From contig CAJQUW010006167.1 in the NCBI GenBank assembly GCA_907163375.1, forward strand, positions 62,001 through 126,000: 64,000 nt of DNA. The letters are read 5' to 3'. A model generated the notes under the pieces. The model searched no databases. It saw only the letters and a program-made list of their open reading frames with translations, and had not been told where the DNA came from. This DNA comes from Prostheceraeus crozeri (Eukaryota > Platyhelminthes > Polycladida > Euryleptidae). Both the position numbers and the translations under genes were made by a program. This document shows positions 46,750 through 56,939 of the stretch, one piece after another (the first letter of the stretch is position 1; every line of letters begins with the position of its first letter).

Positions 46750-47240
46750 AAGTGGTAGGAGTGCTGGCGGACAGAAAAATTGGTAAGAGGATACGAGGAA
46801 AGGCTTTAGAAACATGTGTCTTGCCATCATTAACATACGGATTAGAAACTGTGGCACTAGCTGAGCAGCAACAAAAGATGTTGTAAGTGTGTGAAAATAC
46901 CTGGACAAGGCGCATCTGTAGTGTAAAGTTGGTGGAGCTGTGGGAGGAAGAAGGATTGAAGAAACGTTGACACAGGAAGTGGTGGAAAGAGACTGAGATG
47001 GGCAGGGCATGTGGTAAGGATGGGAGACGAAAGGGTGCTGAAACAAGTGGAAGAGATGGATGACACAGTGACAAGAAGAAGGGGATGGACAAGCATTCGC
47101 TGGAAGGACTGTATCAGGACAGACCTGGAAGGCACAGAAGAAGACTGGAGGACTTGGAAGGAGAAGGTGAAGGACAGATTGAAATGGCGACAAATTGTTA
47201 AGAACGCGTCAAAGGGTGCGATGGAGAAGACATGAAGTGA
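46750..47240 (+). mobile_element. LINE 3' fragment (RTE-like C-terminus) inside the worn palindrome
   Basis: The sequence GKRIRGKALETCVLPSLTYG then LETVALAEQQQKML is a reverse-transcriptase C-terminal region. After frame changes an open stretch at 47000-47235 reads LRWAGHVVRMGDERVLKQVE and RRGWTSIRWKDCIRTDLEGT, ending with a TGA stop at 47233-47235. It is a different family from the 32-36 kb LINE, with at least three disabling changes. Confidence 0.75.
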
Positions 47241-47989
47241 CTACTGACTGCGCTTTTGACTATGAATATCGTTGTATTTTTATGTGCATGATATTTTCCC
47301 CTATACCTTTTCAGGGAAAATAGTGTTGTTAAAATATATAAATGTGCAATTTCCTCTGCGGAAAAGATGTCTGTATACAATTACATTTCATTCATTTGTC
47401 TTCGAACGACCACTCATGTGAAGGAGCATGATCTGTAGATGCTTTCTAGGCAAATAATATTACAGCAATACCTCATCGACTTTTATCAGCTGTCAATAAC
47501 TTAAGAAAATCGTGTGTATTACTTAAGCTTATTGTCAGAATACAACTTCTCCATTTGAGTTATATGATGTTTTTCAATCCAAGCTGTTTTATGAGACAAA
47601 TGATCTGGCAGATGTCTAATTTTGTAGTAGTCAAGAGGTGTTCGATTATTTGAAAGTTTCAGGTGCGACTTCGTTCTCATTCTCTGCACAATTTTGTGCT
47701 AGCTCCCGGACTGATTCTGACATGACCGACATATCTAGTTGCACTGTTTTGCACATTCGATCAACTGCCTTCGTAGTGGAAGGTCGGATAGCTCTGCGGC
47801 TCTACATCTTGTTTAGTAGAAGCTCGTAAGCATGTTCCATTTCCGACTATCTATGATGGAATTAGCATCAAGCATTGCATGCACATCAGAGCAACTTCGG
47901 AAAACAGATATCTTGGATGTACGGAATTAAAAGATGCACTATTAACAGTTATCAGAAGAATCAAGTCAAGTCAGAAATGCCTCAACATC

Positions 47990-48318
47990 AAGAAGAAAAA
48001 GAAACATAGGATTGGCAGAACTGGTGGCGGTGTGCTATCTTATGTCTCATGTGCTGCTCCCACTTCACAAATTGACGAATTCAATGACGATCATGTGGAG
48101 CTATGGCTTTCAATGCAATTCATCCGCCTGATGGAAGCACTCGTATCAAACTTTGTATTACAGACAGATGCAGTAGTTCCTTTTTACTATCTATTTTGTC
48201 AAACTTTTTGTAGAACTCTGTTTTTGTGCTTTGATGAACGATTTTTAAACTTCCCTTATGTATTACAATCAGCTATAGCTGTTTAATCCAAATAAATGCA
48301 TATCATTATTATTATTAT
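47990..48318 (+). mobile_element. LINE endonuclease fragment with (ATT)n tail, internally deleted
   Basis: The motif RTGGGVLSYVSCAAPTSQID then HVELWLSMQFIRL matches the GGGV..Y strand and following region of CR1/Rex-type LINE endonucleases. The sequence passes almost directly to a possible 3' UTR with AATAAA and a CATTATTATTATTAT tail at about 48301-48318, so most of ORF2 is missing. Confidence 0.45.
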
Positions 48319-48968
48319 CTGCTGAAACCTTGACAGTTATCCACGAAGAAAGCGATTATGTTTAATTAAATAATGTTAAGTCACTGACACCTAAATCTTC
48401 AGTTGACGTAAGAAATGCAAGGATTGCTTGACGTCCTAGTGAACAACAGTCTTTATCTTCAATAATGAAGTAAGTAGTACAAAATTATTTTCACCAGTAA
48501 ATACAATGAAGTCAATAAATGTTTATAGATATAACCAGATATAACATACATATTCATCACAATTCATGTAGAGAGATTGGTGGCATATTCATGCATGCTG
48601 TTTAGTAGAAGACTAGTGTGTGCGGAAGGCTCCGTCATATTTCCCTAACCCGTTCATTAGTCCCCTGTTAATGCTATGGTTTGATAAGTGATGCTCATAT
48701 TTGGGAAGTCACAGAGCATCCCTGTTTGTCTATTACATTTCTAACATCATGTGAGTCACCTCTCTAGCTGATCGGTTCACTTTTCAACCAATCGCGGTGG
48801 ATACCTCAGTCTCTATGGGTTCTGTTATCCACGCACGTGTAATTGTCCATGTAGTAGTTTCAATAATTGATTATCCCATAATCATGATCTGCAATAAAAT
48901 TTGTTAATATTTGCATACTGGATATTAATTATATTATTTTATATTATATTGTGCGCAATATAGCTATG

Positions 48969-49116
48969 ACACAATGTGGAAAAAAGAAGGAAACAATGTG
49001 TCTCGCAACCATGACATCTGTATCTGTGCATGTGAAACATGCTTTAGAAATCTCAGGAAGAGTATATCTCCATATGTATTCATAGCATTCCTGCCCGCTT
49101 TTTTCCTACATTGTGT
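48969..49116. repeat. Inverted repeat, possible MITE
   Basis: ACACAATGTGGAAAAAAG at 48969-48986 faces CTTTTTTCCTACATTGTGT at 49098-49116. No target duplication was recognised. Confidence 0.5.
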
Positions 49117-49206
49117 TTAGGTTCGTATATCTTTCAATGCTAAAATATTGAACCACAATATACCTGTTTAGCATATTGGTTGAATCATAGATAACCTCAA
49201 CACAAT

Positions 49207-49312
49207 GATATTGCAATTCAGATCTCAGAACCGCAATAAGCTATGGCTTCGTGCCTGACGGCCCTCAGCCTTATCGCATATTGCGGTTCAGATATCTGAA
49301 CTGCAATATTAC
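49207..49312. repeat. 106-bp palindrome with 31-bp arms
   Basis: The left arm starts ATATTGCAATTCAGATCTCA and reaches GAACCGCAATA. The right arm is its inverse complement with about three differences. The middle (GGCTTCGTGCCTGACGGCC) is GC-rich compared with its surroundings. It is probably a small inverted-repeat transposon. Confidence 0.65.
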
Positions 49313-49741
49313 ATTGCTGCCCAGTCCATTTCAATCACGCACAATATTACTAACATAAATTTTTACCAGCAACAAAATAGGACATTTTATCAGGCGTTCA
49401 CGCGCCCCCAAATGTCCTGCATTTTTGTTCTCAAAAATCCATGTTAATACTATATTGTATTATATTATATTGCGGTTTATTATAATTATTATATAACATT
49501 AATCTATCTTAATCATATCATATTAGTTACATTAATTAGTATTTTAACTATTCGTATTTCAGGTAATGGGTCTACTCAAGTCACTTTCAAAAATCGATAA
49601 GTAAGTAAGTAAGCGTATATTTTTGAAGGAATGAAAATCAATTACAAGCAGAAAAAAGTGACCTTGAACCAAATCGTATCAATTTACCGATAGACCTACT
49701 ACATGACGCAGGCCAACACATCAACATAATGCACTCATATA

Positions 49742-51973
49742 TTAGGAAAATTGAGAAAAGTGCTTAATCATGAAAGGAAAAAATGAACGAGCATACTTTT
49801 CGGTGCGTACAAGTGGATAGGCATAACGATGGGACAATTCAAACTTTCTTGGTAGCATGTCATGAAGCAAGTGCTGCGAATCCATTTCAATTGAAGCGAA
49901 CAATTTACCAGATAGCTTTAAACGTCTTTCCTCTAGATCATAGACACATCTATCACAGGTGCTCACTCCGTTGTACATGATGCGGTGAGCTCTCTTTTCT
50001 ATTTTCCGTAGCACATCGTGGTCTTTCCTGTTAAGTCCAACAAAAACAGGGGAGGCGTAGTCAAATACACTGTGGATTACAGCAACGTAGATATCATGAA
50101 GCTGAGGGATCGGAACAAGATGTTTCAAGCGACGAAGAATGTGTAGACGACGACTCGCCTTTATGCGCAAATAGTTCACGTGACTATCCCATGTCAATTT
50201 GTCATTGAGACGAACACCAAGACATTTAGTTTCTCTTACAACATTAACAGAAAGGGGCTCCTCAAAAGTGATAGGATGCCGAGTTAAAAACATGACATTT
50301 GATTTGTTAGTATTCAAGGTTAACATGTTTCGAGAACACCATCTATTGACATTCGCAATCTCATTCTCAACAATATCTCGAATATCCGACACATCATCAT
50401 TCACCAGAGGGATCACAATACTTATGTCATCAGCATATTTGACTAAAGTGCTTTCATTATACAAACTGCACAAATCGCTTATGTAAATACAAAATAATAT
50501 TGGCCCCATCACAGAACCTTGTGGGACTCCATAAGATAAAGGCACAGATTTAGACAATTTACCTTCGATGCGAACAGAAGCCTGTCTACTGCCAAAATAT
50601 GATCTAAACCAAGTAATCAATTCAATTGGAAAATGAAGTTTCCACATTTTATGTAGCATGACACTATGATCTATATGGTCAAAAGCTTTTGACATGTCAA
50701 AATTGATGATTGCACAGCCAAATTTATGTCGATCATCGAACGTGTGAAGAGATGAGTCCAGTAGCTTAATAAGAGCTGTTATAGTGGAAGCCTTTTTTCG
50801 AAAACCATGTTGTTCAACACCAAAATGAGAGTAGAACAGATTCTCATAGCGTTTTAGGACAATTCTTTCAAAAATTTTCGATAGAACAGGAAACGTCGAT
50901 ATGTAGCGTAGCCTTTCAATGTCTGGGGGAGTGGATTTAGGAATGGGCACCATGAAGGCATTTTTCCACACAGATGGAAATGTCATTTCTCTTAAAGACG
51001 CATTGTATATTACTGCCAATGGCTCAGATAGTACATCTGCCAAAAATCTGTAAATTCTCGGTGGAATAACATCAGAACCGGTTGACTTGTTCAGAGGAAT
51101 CTTACTCAACATCCGGTAAACCTCAAAGTAAGTAACCTCTTTAAACCAAGCATCACTAGGACTGTCGGAAAGACACATACTAGCTTCCATCTGATTTTCA
51201 GAACCAGAGAAATGGCTAGCAACATCATTAGCAATGATATTCAAAAGATCTTCCAAGTTTCCATTTTCAGGTATCAATGATGACAAATTGCTATTGTTCT
51301 TTGACTTTGTATGGCGGGACAATAGTTTCCAAAGTCCGTTTGGCGTGGACATTATCCTTTTTGACCAAATTTCTTTTGCACGAAGGATTTCCTTTCTCAC
51401 TTTATCCTTCAAACTGTTATAACGAATCCAATTTTTTGAACGAAAAGCTTTCCATCTTTCATTAATTAAATGTTTTGTTAGCGGCGTCATCCATTCTTTA
51501 TCTGTCGGGGTTAAGAAAACACATTCATAAGGGACAAACTGTTCAATCAGTAAATTCAAAACATTAATGAACAAATGGAGTTTCATATCGACATCATTAG
51601 CATTGTGAAGAAGACCATTCCAGTCAATTTGACACGCATGATAATATAGTAAGTCAAGGTTAGATTGTCTGTAATCATATAACTTGTGACATTTCACACA
51701 ACCATCGCTGGCAGATTTCTTTACACGTGGAAAACAGGTCAACATTAGATGGTCAGACGAACCAATTGGAGCATCATAGACCACATCGCTTTTTTCGTAG
51801 GAAAGAGAAAGATCCTTGGAAATTAACACATGATCAAGGATGGCATTCTGCCTCGTGGATTGAACAATAATATCTACAAGATTTAAATCAAAACATAATG
51901 CCTCGACTTTAAAAGAGTTGTAGTCACCTGCTAAGATAAGATGAAAAATTTGGCTTTTTAGATAAAAAGTCAT
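49742..51973 (-). CDS. LINE ORF2: end of endonuclease and whole reverse transcriptase
   Basis: A 743-codon open frame. Its first 80 residues are the end of the endonuclease (LILAGDYNSFKVEALCF, DHVLISKDLSL, IGSSDHLMLTCF). The reverse transcriptase follows with all catalytic motifs: RLRYISTFPVLSKIFERIV and QHGFRKKAST, motif A INFDMSKAFDHIDH, motif B SYGVPQGSVMGPILF and motif C KYADDISIV. The C-terminal part contains ETKCLGVRLNDKLTWDSHVN and FDYASPVFVGL. Gene organisation and motifs suit the CR1 group, near Rex-type elements. It is the best preserved enzyme of any element here. Confidence 0.93.
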   Translation of the reverse strand: MTFYLKSQIFHLILAGDYNSFKVEALCFDLNLVDIIVQSTRQNAILDHVLISKDLSLSYEKSDVVYDAPIGSSDHLMLTCFPRVKKSASDGCVKCHKLYDYRQSNLDLLYYHACQIDWNGLLHNANDVDMKLHLFINVLNLLIEQFVPYECVFLTPTDKEWMTPLTKHLINERWKAFRSKNWIRYNSLKDKVRKEILRAKEIWSKRIMSTPNGLWKLLSRHTKSKNNSNLSSLIPENGNLEDLLNIIANDVASHFSGSENQMEASMCLSDSPSDAWFKEVTYFEVYRMLSKIPLNKSTGSDVIPPRIYRFLADVLSEPLAVIYNASLREMTFPSVWKNAFMVPIPKSTPPDIERLRYISTFPVLSKIFERIVLKRYENLFYSHFGVEQHGFRKKASTITALIKLLDSSLHTFDDRHKFGCAIINFDMSKAFDHIDHSVMLHKMWKLHFPIELITWFRSYFGSRQASVRIEGKLSKSVPLSYGVPQGSVMGPILFCIYISDLCSLYNESTLVKYADDISIVIPLVNDDVSDIRDIVENEIANVNRWCSRNMLTLNTNKSNVMFLTRHPITFEEPLSVNVVRETKCLGVRLNDKLTWDSHVNYLRIKASRRLHILRRLKHLVPIPQLHDIYVAVIHSVFDYASPVFVGLNRKDHDVLRKIEKRAHRIMYNGVSTCDRCVYDLEERRLKLSGKLFASIEMDSQHLLHDMLPRKFELSHRYAYPLVRTEKYARSFFPFMIKHFSQFS

Positions 51974-52400
51974 CAGAAATGTTCAGAAGACAACTATGAA
52001 TGTTTAGTAGTTTTTCAGAACATAGACTAGGAGGTATGTATAGGCAAATAAGCAGAATTTGTAAAGAGCTCAGCTCAATCACTAAATATTCAATGCAATC
52101 AGGAAAAACATAATTAGAAGAAATATTCATAAACGGTAAACCGGATCGCACATAAGCAATAACTCCGCCACCTCTGCGATGACGGCGATCAGCACGGGAG
52201 TTGACATAACCTGGGATATCAATGAGAACTGAATCAACCATGTTACTCAGCCAGGTCACGGTTACACAAAGAATATCAGGAGCTTTTAGAGAGACAGCAA
52301 TTGTGAGTTCATCAATCTTTGGCAAAAGAGAACGAGCGTTGAACAAAGTAATAGATGGAGCAACAATGTTTGAATATTTTTGAGAATTTAAAAGCGTCGC
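51924..52400 (-). CDS. LINE ORF2 endonuclease, N-terminal part
   Basis: The minus-strand frame starts around LNSQKYSNIVAPSITLFNAR and overlaps the end of ORF1 by a few bases. It carries NARSLLPKIDEL, then LCVTVTWLSN where active relatives have TETWL, so the metal-binding Glu is Val (GTG for GAG). RRGGGVIAYVRSG and YIPPS follow. The frame is lost near 51950, where the 743-codon frame takes over. Confidence 0.88.
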   Translation of the reverse strand, partial: ATLLNSQKYSNIVAPSITLFNARSLLPKIDELTIAVSLKAPDILCVTVTWLSNMVDSVLIDIPGYVNSRADRRHRRGGGVIAYVRSGLPFMNISSNYVFPDCIEYLVIELSSLQILLICLYIPPSLCSEKLLNIHSCLLNISDDFLSKKPNFSSYLSR

Positions 52401-53190
52401 TGAAAAGGAGTCTCAATCTCTTCCCTAGGGACTACCTTTCCACGTCGAATCACAACATCCTCCTTCAGCTCTCGTCTGGTGCGTAGTTCCCTTCTCAATA
52501 CAGCATTCTGCTGCCGCTGCTTGAAAGTTAAATCAGGATTAATGTATACCTGTTTGTAATCAGGATGATTTCTTAGGTCACGAGCTTTGCGCAAGATTTC
52601 ATCTCTTTCATCCGGCGATGAACAGGCAACTCTCAGCAAGCGTGATCTTCCATTTAAAATTTTGCCAACGCGCTTAGTAGTCAATACATGCAGACCAGTA
52701 GACATCATTTCAATATTTAATTTGTTCAATATCGTTTTCACACTTTCTCTATCATGCATGGAATGCTCTATCAATGAACCAGAATCAAGTTCTGGAACAC
52801 CAGAAATGACAACATTAGTTCTGCGCTCAATGCGCTGCATAATTTCATTGAGAATTTGCTCATCATAGGAGCCATCAGGGGAATCTCTACTGCTATCTTG
52901 TTTTGTTTTCAGTGTAACCAACTCCGATTGCAATTGATCACATTTCATCTTGAGTTCTTTCTCTCGTTTCAACAAGAAAGATACATTCTCATTCAGATCT
53001 TTAATGTAGGCTTTCAGCTTTGAGTCCAATATATCTTCGATATCCTTGCGAGTAACAGAGGAGGGTGTTTCTGATGGGCTGCCAATTGTATTCATTGCAT
53101 CTTTCAATGCCGCAAACAATTGTCCTTTATTTAGTTTCTCCAACTGACTTTGGGACAATCTGCGCACCTCCTCAAAAGGAATAGACATCT
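52388..53190 (-). CDS. LINE ORF1 nucleic-acid-binding protein
   Basis: About 267 codons from the ATG at 53188-53190 (MSIPFEEVRRLSQSQLEKLN). I chose this start because the upstream in-frame codons overlap the tRNA-like 5' region. Residues 45-105 are a coiled coil (KDLNENVSFLLKREKELKMK and following heptads). Residues 120-230 form an RRM-like fold, with NVVISGVPE, TTKRVGKILNGRSRLLRVAC and VYINPDLTFKQRQQNAVLRR. The C-terminus is basic. This layout (coiled coil, RRM, basic tail) is that of L1/CR1-like ORF1 RNA chaperones. The frame is intact. Confidence 0.88.
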
Positions 53191-53239
53191 TGAATAAAAG
53201 AAATGCAAAATAAAGGATCTGGCAAAGCACAAATATGAC

Positions 53240-53325
53240 TGTCGCAAAAGGACTCGAACCTGGAACCAAGGCTTCTTGACCAAAGACGCAAACACATGAA
53301 CCACGTGTTCAAGTAGCTAGAATGC
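53240..53325 (-). promoter_or_regulatory. tRNA-like B box upstream of LINE ORF1
   Basis: On the minus strand GGTTCGAGTCC (53250-53260) is a perfect RNA polymerase III B box. About 55 bases upstream TAGCTACTTGAACACGTGG (about 53297-53315) loosely resembles an A box. The stretch lies 60-130 bp before the ORF1 start codon. It does not fold as a full tRNA. It may be an internal promoter of the LINE or a captured tRNA/SINE head. Confidence 0.45.
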
Positions 53326-54929
53326 TTCGCTGCTGCCAATGACTTTATCAGAGTATGAAAATTCCGTGCGTTGTAAGTTCTAGTATTGATTTTGCAACAA
53401 GCAGACCAGCAGCCACAGCGAAGACAAGAATGAAGAATGTTCACAGAGTGATGCACGTAGAGCACTTAATTCTCCAATTTAGGATTATCGAAGCACAGAC
53501 GTCGAAAATAGATACTACAATAACACAGATCTTAGATAATAATGACCATAGACCAAAAATCCGACGAAAATCCGATATCTGACGCCGAAGATAGCCAAAA
53601 TAAACGAAGTGCACAATACTTCACGAGAGACACGACCGTTCACGTCAAAGGTACAGCTCGATATCGAGCTGTTATGTGACTTGTAAAAGTTGAGTGAAAG
53701 ACTCGATTTCTTCGGTGTCTTACATCAATCAGTACGAAATAACTGAGTTTTGAAACAGCTCTTGGAATGGCACAAATACTCAAAACATCGGGCATTGATA
53801 TTTAAAAAAATGTTTGGCTGCGAAATGCATTGATGATGGTGATGACATAATAATTGATGACATAACCACACACTGACTGATGTGGTCATCGCGTGCAATA
53901 CACGTAAACAAATGGGCGATAATCTGATAATCTAAAGTGCACAACAGATTACTTAGTAGGTCGGGTTTCAGCTGTGCGAAAATGCTGAAGTCTGTAATTC
54001 GTATGCTAGAATTTTGTTTTTTCCTGATAGAAACCCGGCATTTAATTTTAACAACAAAATAGACAATTCTCATTACCTTAATATAAAGCAAATTTTTCTT
54101 TGCTGAGGAACAGTCCACCATCGTCAGGCAATGATGACTTACATGCTTACTTGGCAATGGCAACTTAACTAATAGAACTTAGCAGTCTATACTCAAATGT
54201 AGTAATAAATACTAAATATTTAAAAAATTAACAACAAATGTAATAATCATGATAATTAAGACTAAAAACATAGATGTCTGAAATCAGTCATAGTTATGCA
54301 TATACAGAGAATTCGCAACCTGGGTCCTAAAGGATTTTAGTAAACTAGAATTGACACATGCGATGAAAAATAAAAGGCATATAAACCCTCTGGTCTTTCA
54401 AGAGTTCTCATGTGAAAAACTGAATCGTCGATTGTAAAGAAATGATGAGGATTGTAGTGCCGCTGAACAGCTTGACTGGTAAAGAGCAAATACAAGCATA
54501 AACAATACCACCATTAGAACAACGTCGGATTACATTTACATGCATACAAAGTGAATAGGCCAGCATCGTAGAGGCCTCAAATAATATAAGTAAATCAACT
54601 ATTCTAGGCTGCATACCAAAATCCAAAAATTAGTGCAGCAAGCCAGTTTTAACTAAAGAATTGTTGAAATTCTATAATCGATCTAGGTGACGCTAGACAT
54701 AGAAAAATATGTTTTATATCAGAATATATTTAACACACGTAAGTATGCTCTCAAGCATCACTTTGTATTATCAATGTTTGACGAAAGATTGCGGATGTTG
54801 GTTGCCGATGTCCACAAAGACTAATGATGAATTGGCTCACTTTCTTCCAAGGAGATCTCGCGAAGATATAGAGCTCCAAGAAAACCGCTGTCGATATACA
54901 GAACTGGGAAATAGAAGTCGAATGGATTT

Positions 54930-55030
54930 CAACCGGCACAGTGGCCTGGTGGTAGTGTTTACTCTGCATCCGGGAGATCTGGGTTCAAATCTAGGCCTGG
55001 GATTTCAAACCTGGGACCTTTAAATCTTGC
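54930..55030 (+). mobile_element. tRNA-derived SINE
   Basis: An A box TGGCCTGGTGG at 54942-54952 and a B box GGTTCAAATCT at 54982-54992 are spaced as in a tRNA, with CTCTGCATCCGGGAGATC between. Part of a SINE body follows (CCTGGGATTTCAAACCTGGG). The tRNA parent looks Glu/Asp-like. The 3' tail was not defined. Confidence 0.65.
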
Positions 55031-56144
55031 TAAACACTAATTACGAAAAGAATGAGAGTGGGATAAATGGAACTCGGTCACATGGAAGCGCGGCGTGTCG
55101 CCAAATGTGCTTCAGAGTATAAGCAAGGAACATTCAATTTTTCAACGAAAATTCCAGTAAGTAATACTTGCCGCATATCATTCGACGGTAATAGTGGCGG
55201 ACTTTCCAGTTTCCTCGATTGATTATTTTTTGTGCCATTAAACAATGAGTTCAGGATCAATTGGATCAGAGTTGATTAGAAAAGACAAGTATGTCTTCCT
55301 CAAAAATGTCTCAACCTGTCTTATTTTTTTTCTAAAAGACTTTGTGACATGGAATCAATCACGATCTTTCTCATAGTCAAGGAACATACCGGTGCTTCTT
55401 AAAAAACTGAATTTGATGCATATTTAGAGTGACGACTTTCGCAAGCTGACTGCAACTAAGATATATCAGATACAGACAAAATGCAACTCAGAAAAAACAG
55501 ATCTGAAGGCATTTATATATTTCTCAATCGCGCAACTTTCTTGAAATCGGAAGTAAATCATCAGACAAACTTTTCCAGGTCAACCATTCTAATAAAACTC
55601 AAGGCTATTTGTCAGCTGTTCTGCCGGTCGTTATGCTGCTTTATGTCTTCTTATCGTTCAAATTTGGCAATGAAATGAAGCTGTTTCCAAAAACGCATGA
55701 TAATTTGGATTTAAAAATAATGAACTTTTTACTACTCTGAATATATTATGCTACGATTTTACAATTATCCATCAATACCAATTTCTTAAATGTATTCCAC
55801 CCTCATTATTTCATTACGGTATTGTACAGAAATACAGCGACTGCGTGCACATAATATACTAATGAGGGAAAAGTGACGCAATGTTTAAAATTATTCATCA
55901 CTATAGTTATTGCTTCTGTGATCTGTTAAAAGTTGACAATATTGTTTCTATGCCGATGTATGGATACCTCCTGTATGCTTCGTTACAATCGTTACACAAT
56001 TGATGGTGAAAGCTCAAATTTTTGTGAACTCCATATCATAGAACTGAATGTTTCATAGCAAAGAAAAGCTAAAGAAACAATTTGCGAATCTTTGAAAGTC
56101 AATTCTTATTTCTTTGTATATAAAATGAACAGAAAAATGATCAC

Positions 56145-56288
56145 CTGTATCAATCCCGATTTTCATTTGAACTTTCTGCATATCTGCAGGCATTCCGTAG
56201 ATTAACAAGTCTGCGCAGAAATTTTGCAGATCGAGCGACAAATTTGCAACATCAAACTGATCGTGAACTCCATCATCTTCAAATAAAC
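56145..56288 (-). CDS. Guanylate-cyclase-like gene, mid-domain exon
   Basis: On the minus strand this follows TTTATTTTTCAG and ends before GTGATC, phase 1 to phase 1. It encodes GLFEDDGVHDQFDVANLSLD, LQNFCADLLIYGMPADMQKV and QMKIGIDT. It aligns without gaps to the cyclase segment SGLPxxxGxxHAxxIAxMALDLL through to LRIGIHTG: Gly-Leu, His, Ala-Asn, Leu-Asp-Leu, Met-Lys-Ile-Gly-Ile and Thr-Gly are kept. It joins in phase to the exon at 60427-60930 and to 40294-40395. Confidence 0.82.
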
Positions 56289-56939
56289 CTGAAAAATAAA
56301 CTGAAATAAATAACAATCTGATAAGTTGCAATCAAGCACTAAATGATCATAACCAAATGTGTTGGACTTCAATCGCAACAGAGTAACACTAAAGTATCAC
56401 GGAGACTACGTGTTTCTCTGACGTACACAGATTTGTGTAGTCGATAATCTATGCCTTTCCGGGTTGTATGTTATTAAACCCGAAAATACATACTACTCAG
56501 AAGATCATAGGTTATTTCTTGTTAAATGGTAAAATATTTCTCGAACATACTAAATAAAATCCCGGAAACAGTGAGTCGATATTCACGCATCAAAGTTCTA
56601 TGAAATTTCATTGATATTAATATGCTTGTCACAATGCGGTGGTAATTAGAACATATAGCATTGATAAAGATTTTAACTACTGGCACAGCCATTGCAACAC
56701 ATGCCAGATAGCAGGCCACCTTTATCGATGGTCAAAGTATGGAAGGCACAACTCAACTCAATAAAGTGAATATAAAGTAAACGGTAATTGAACGTTAAAA
56801 AGACTGCTTTGACTTTATTCTTCAATTTTGCTCCAAACTTTGTCATTTGAGTCAACGTTTGCATTATTATTATTTCAAAATTATTCAAAAAGCTATCGCT
56901 ATTGAATATGAATTTCTTTTATGGAGTACTATTATTTGA

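Larger units (their letters stand above)
46313..47713. repeat. Worn copy of the AGTCCGGGAG palindrome, arms separated by a LINE fragment
   Basis: The left arm (about 46313-46555) begins AAGTCCAGGAGTTAGCACG and includes GGATCAGATAGCTTGTCTC and a CATGTTCTTTCATATGAATG part. The right arm (about 47406-47713) is its inverse complement, ending GTGCTAGCTCCCGGACT. Both diverge clearly from the 5.6-kb copy, so this one is older. The original short spacer is now occupied by about 850 bp with LINE and CACGTG-palindrome sequence. Confidence 0.75.
49600..53330 (-). mobile_element. CR1/Rex-group LINE, nearly intact, minus strand
   Basis: From 53.3 kb leftward on the minus strand: a 5' region with a tRNA-like B box, ORF1 (53190-52388), ORF2 endonuclease (about 52400-51950) and reverse transcriptase (51973-49742). 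A short 3' region ends near CTTACTTACTTACTTA (49597-49615). Only one frameshift, around 51950, separates the endonuclease from the reverse transcriptase. The endonuclease Glu is Val in this copy. It is the youngest-looking LINE in the window and lies in the big intron of the cyclase-like gene in the same orientation as the gene. Confidence 0.9.
40396..56144. other. Large intron (15.7 kb) of the cyclase-like gene, filled with mobile elements
   Basis: Phase 1 at both ends. It contains a pogo-like remnant (41.4 kb), a split Penelope fragment (42.2-43.3 kb), a candidate exon of unknown use (43.8 kb), an AT microsatellite (45.52 kb), a split palindrome (46.3-47.7 kb), an endonuclease-type LINE fragment (48 kb), two small palindromes (49 kb), a 3.7-kb LINE (49.6-53.3 kb) and a SINE (54.9 kb). 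The other parts show nothing recognisable. Confidence 0.6.
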
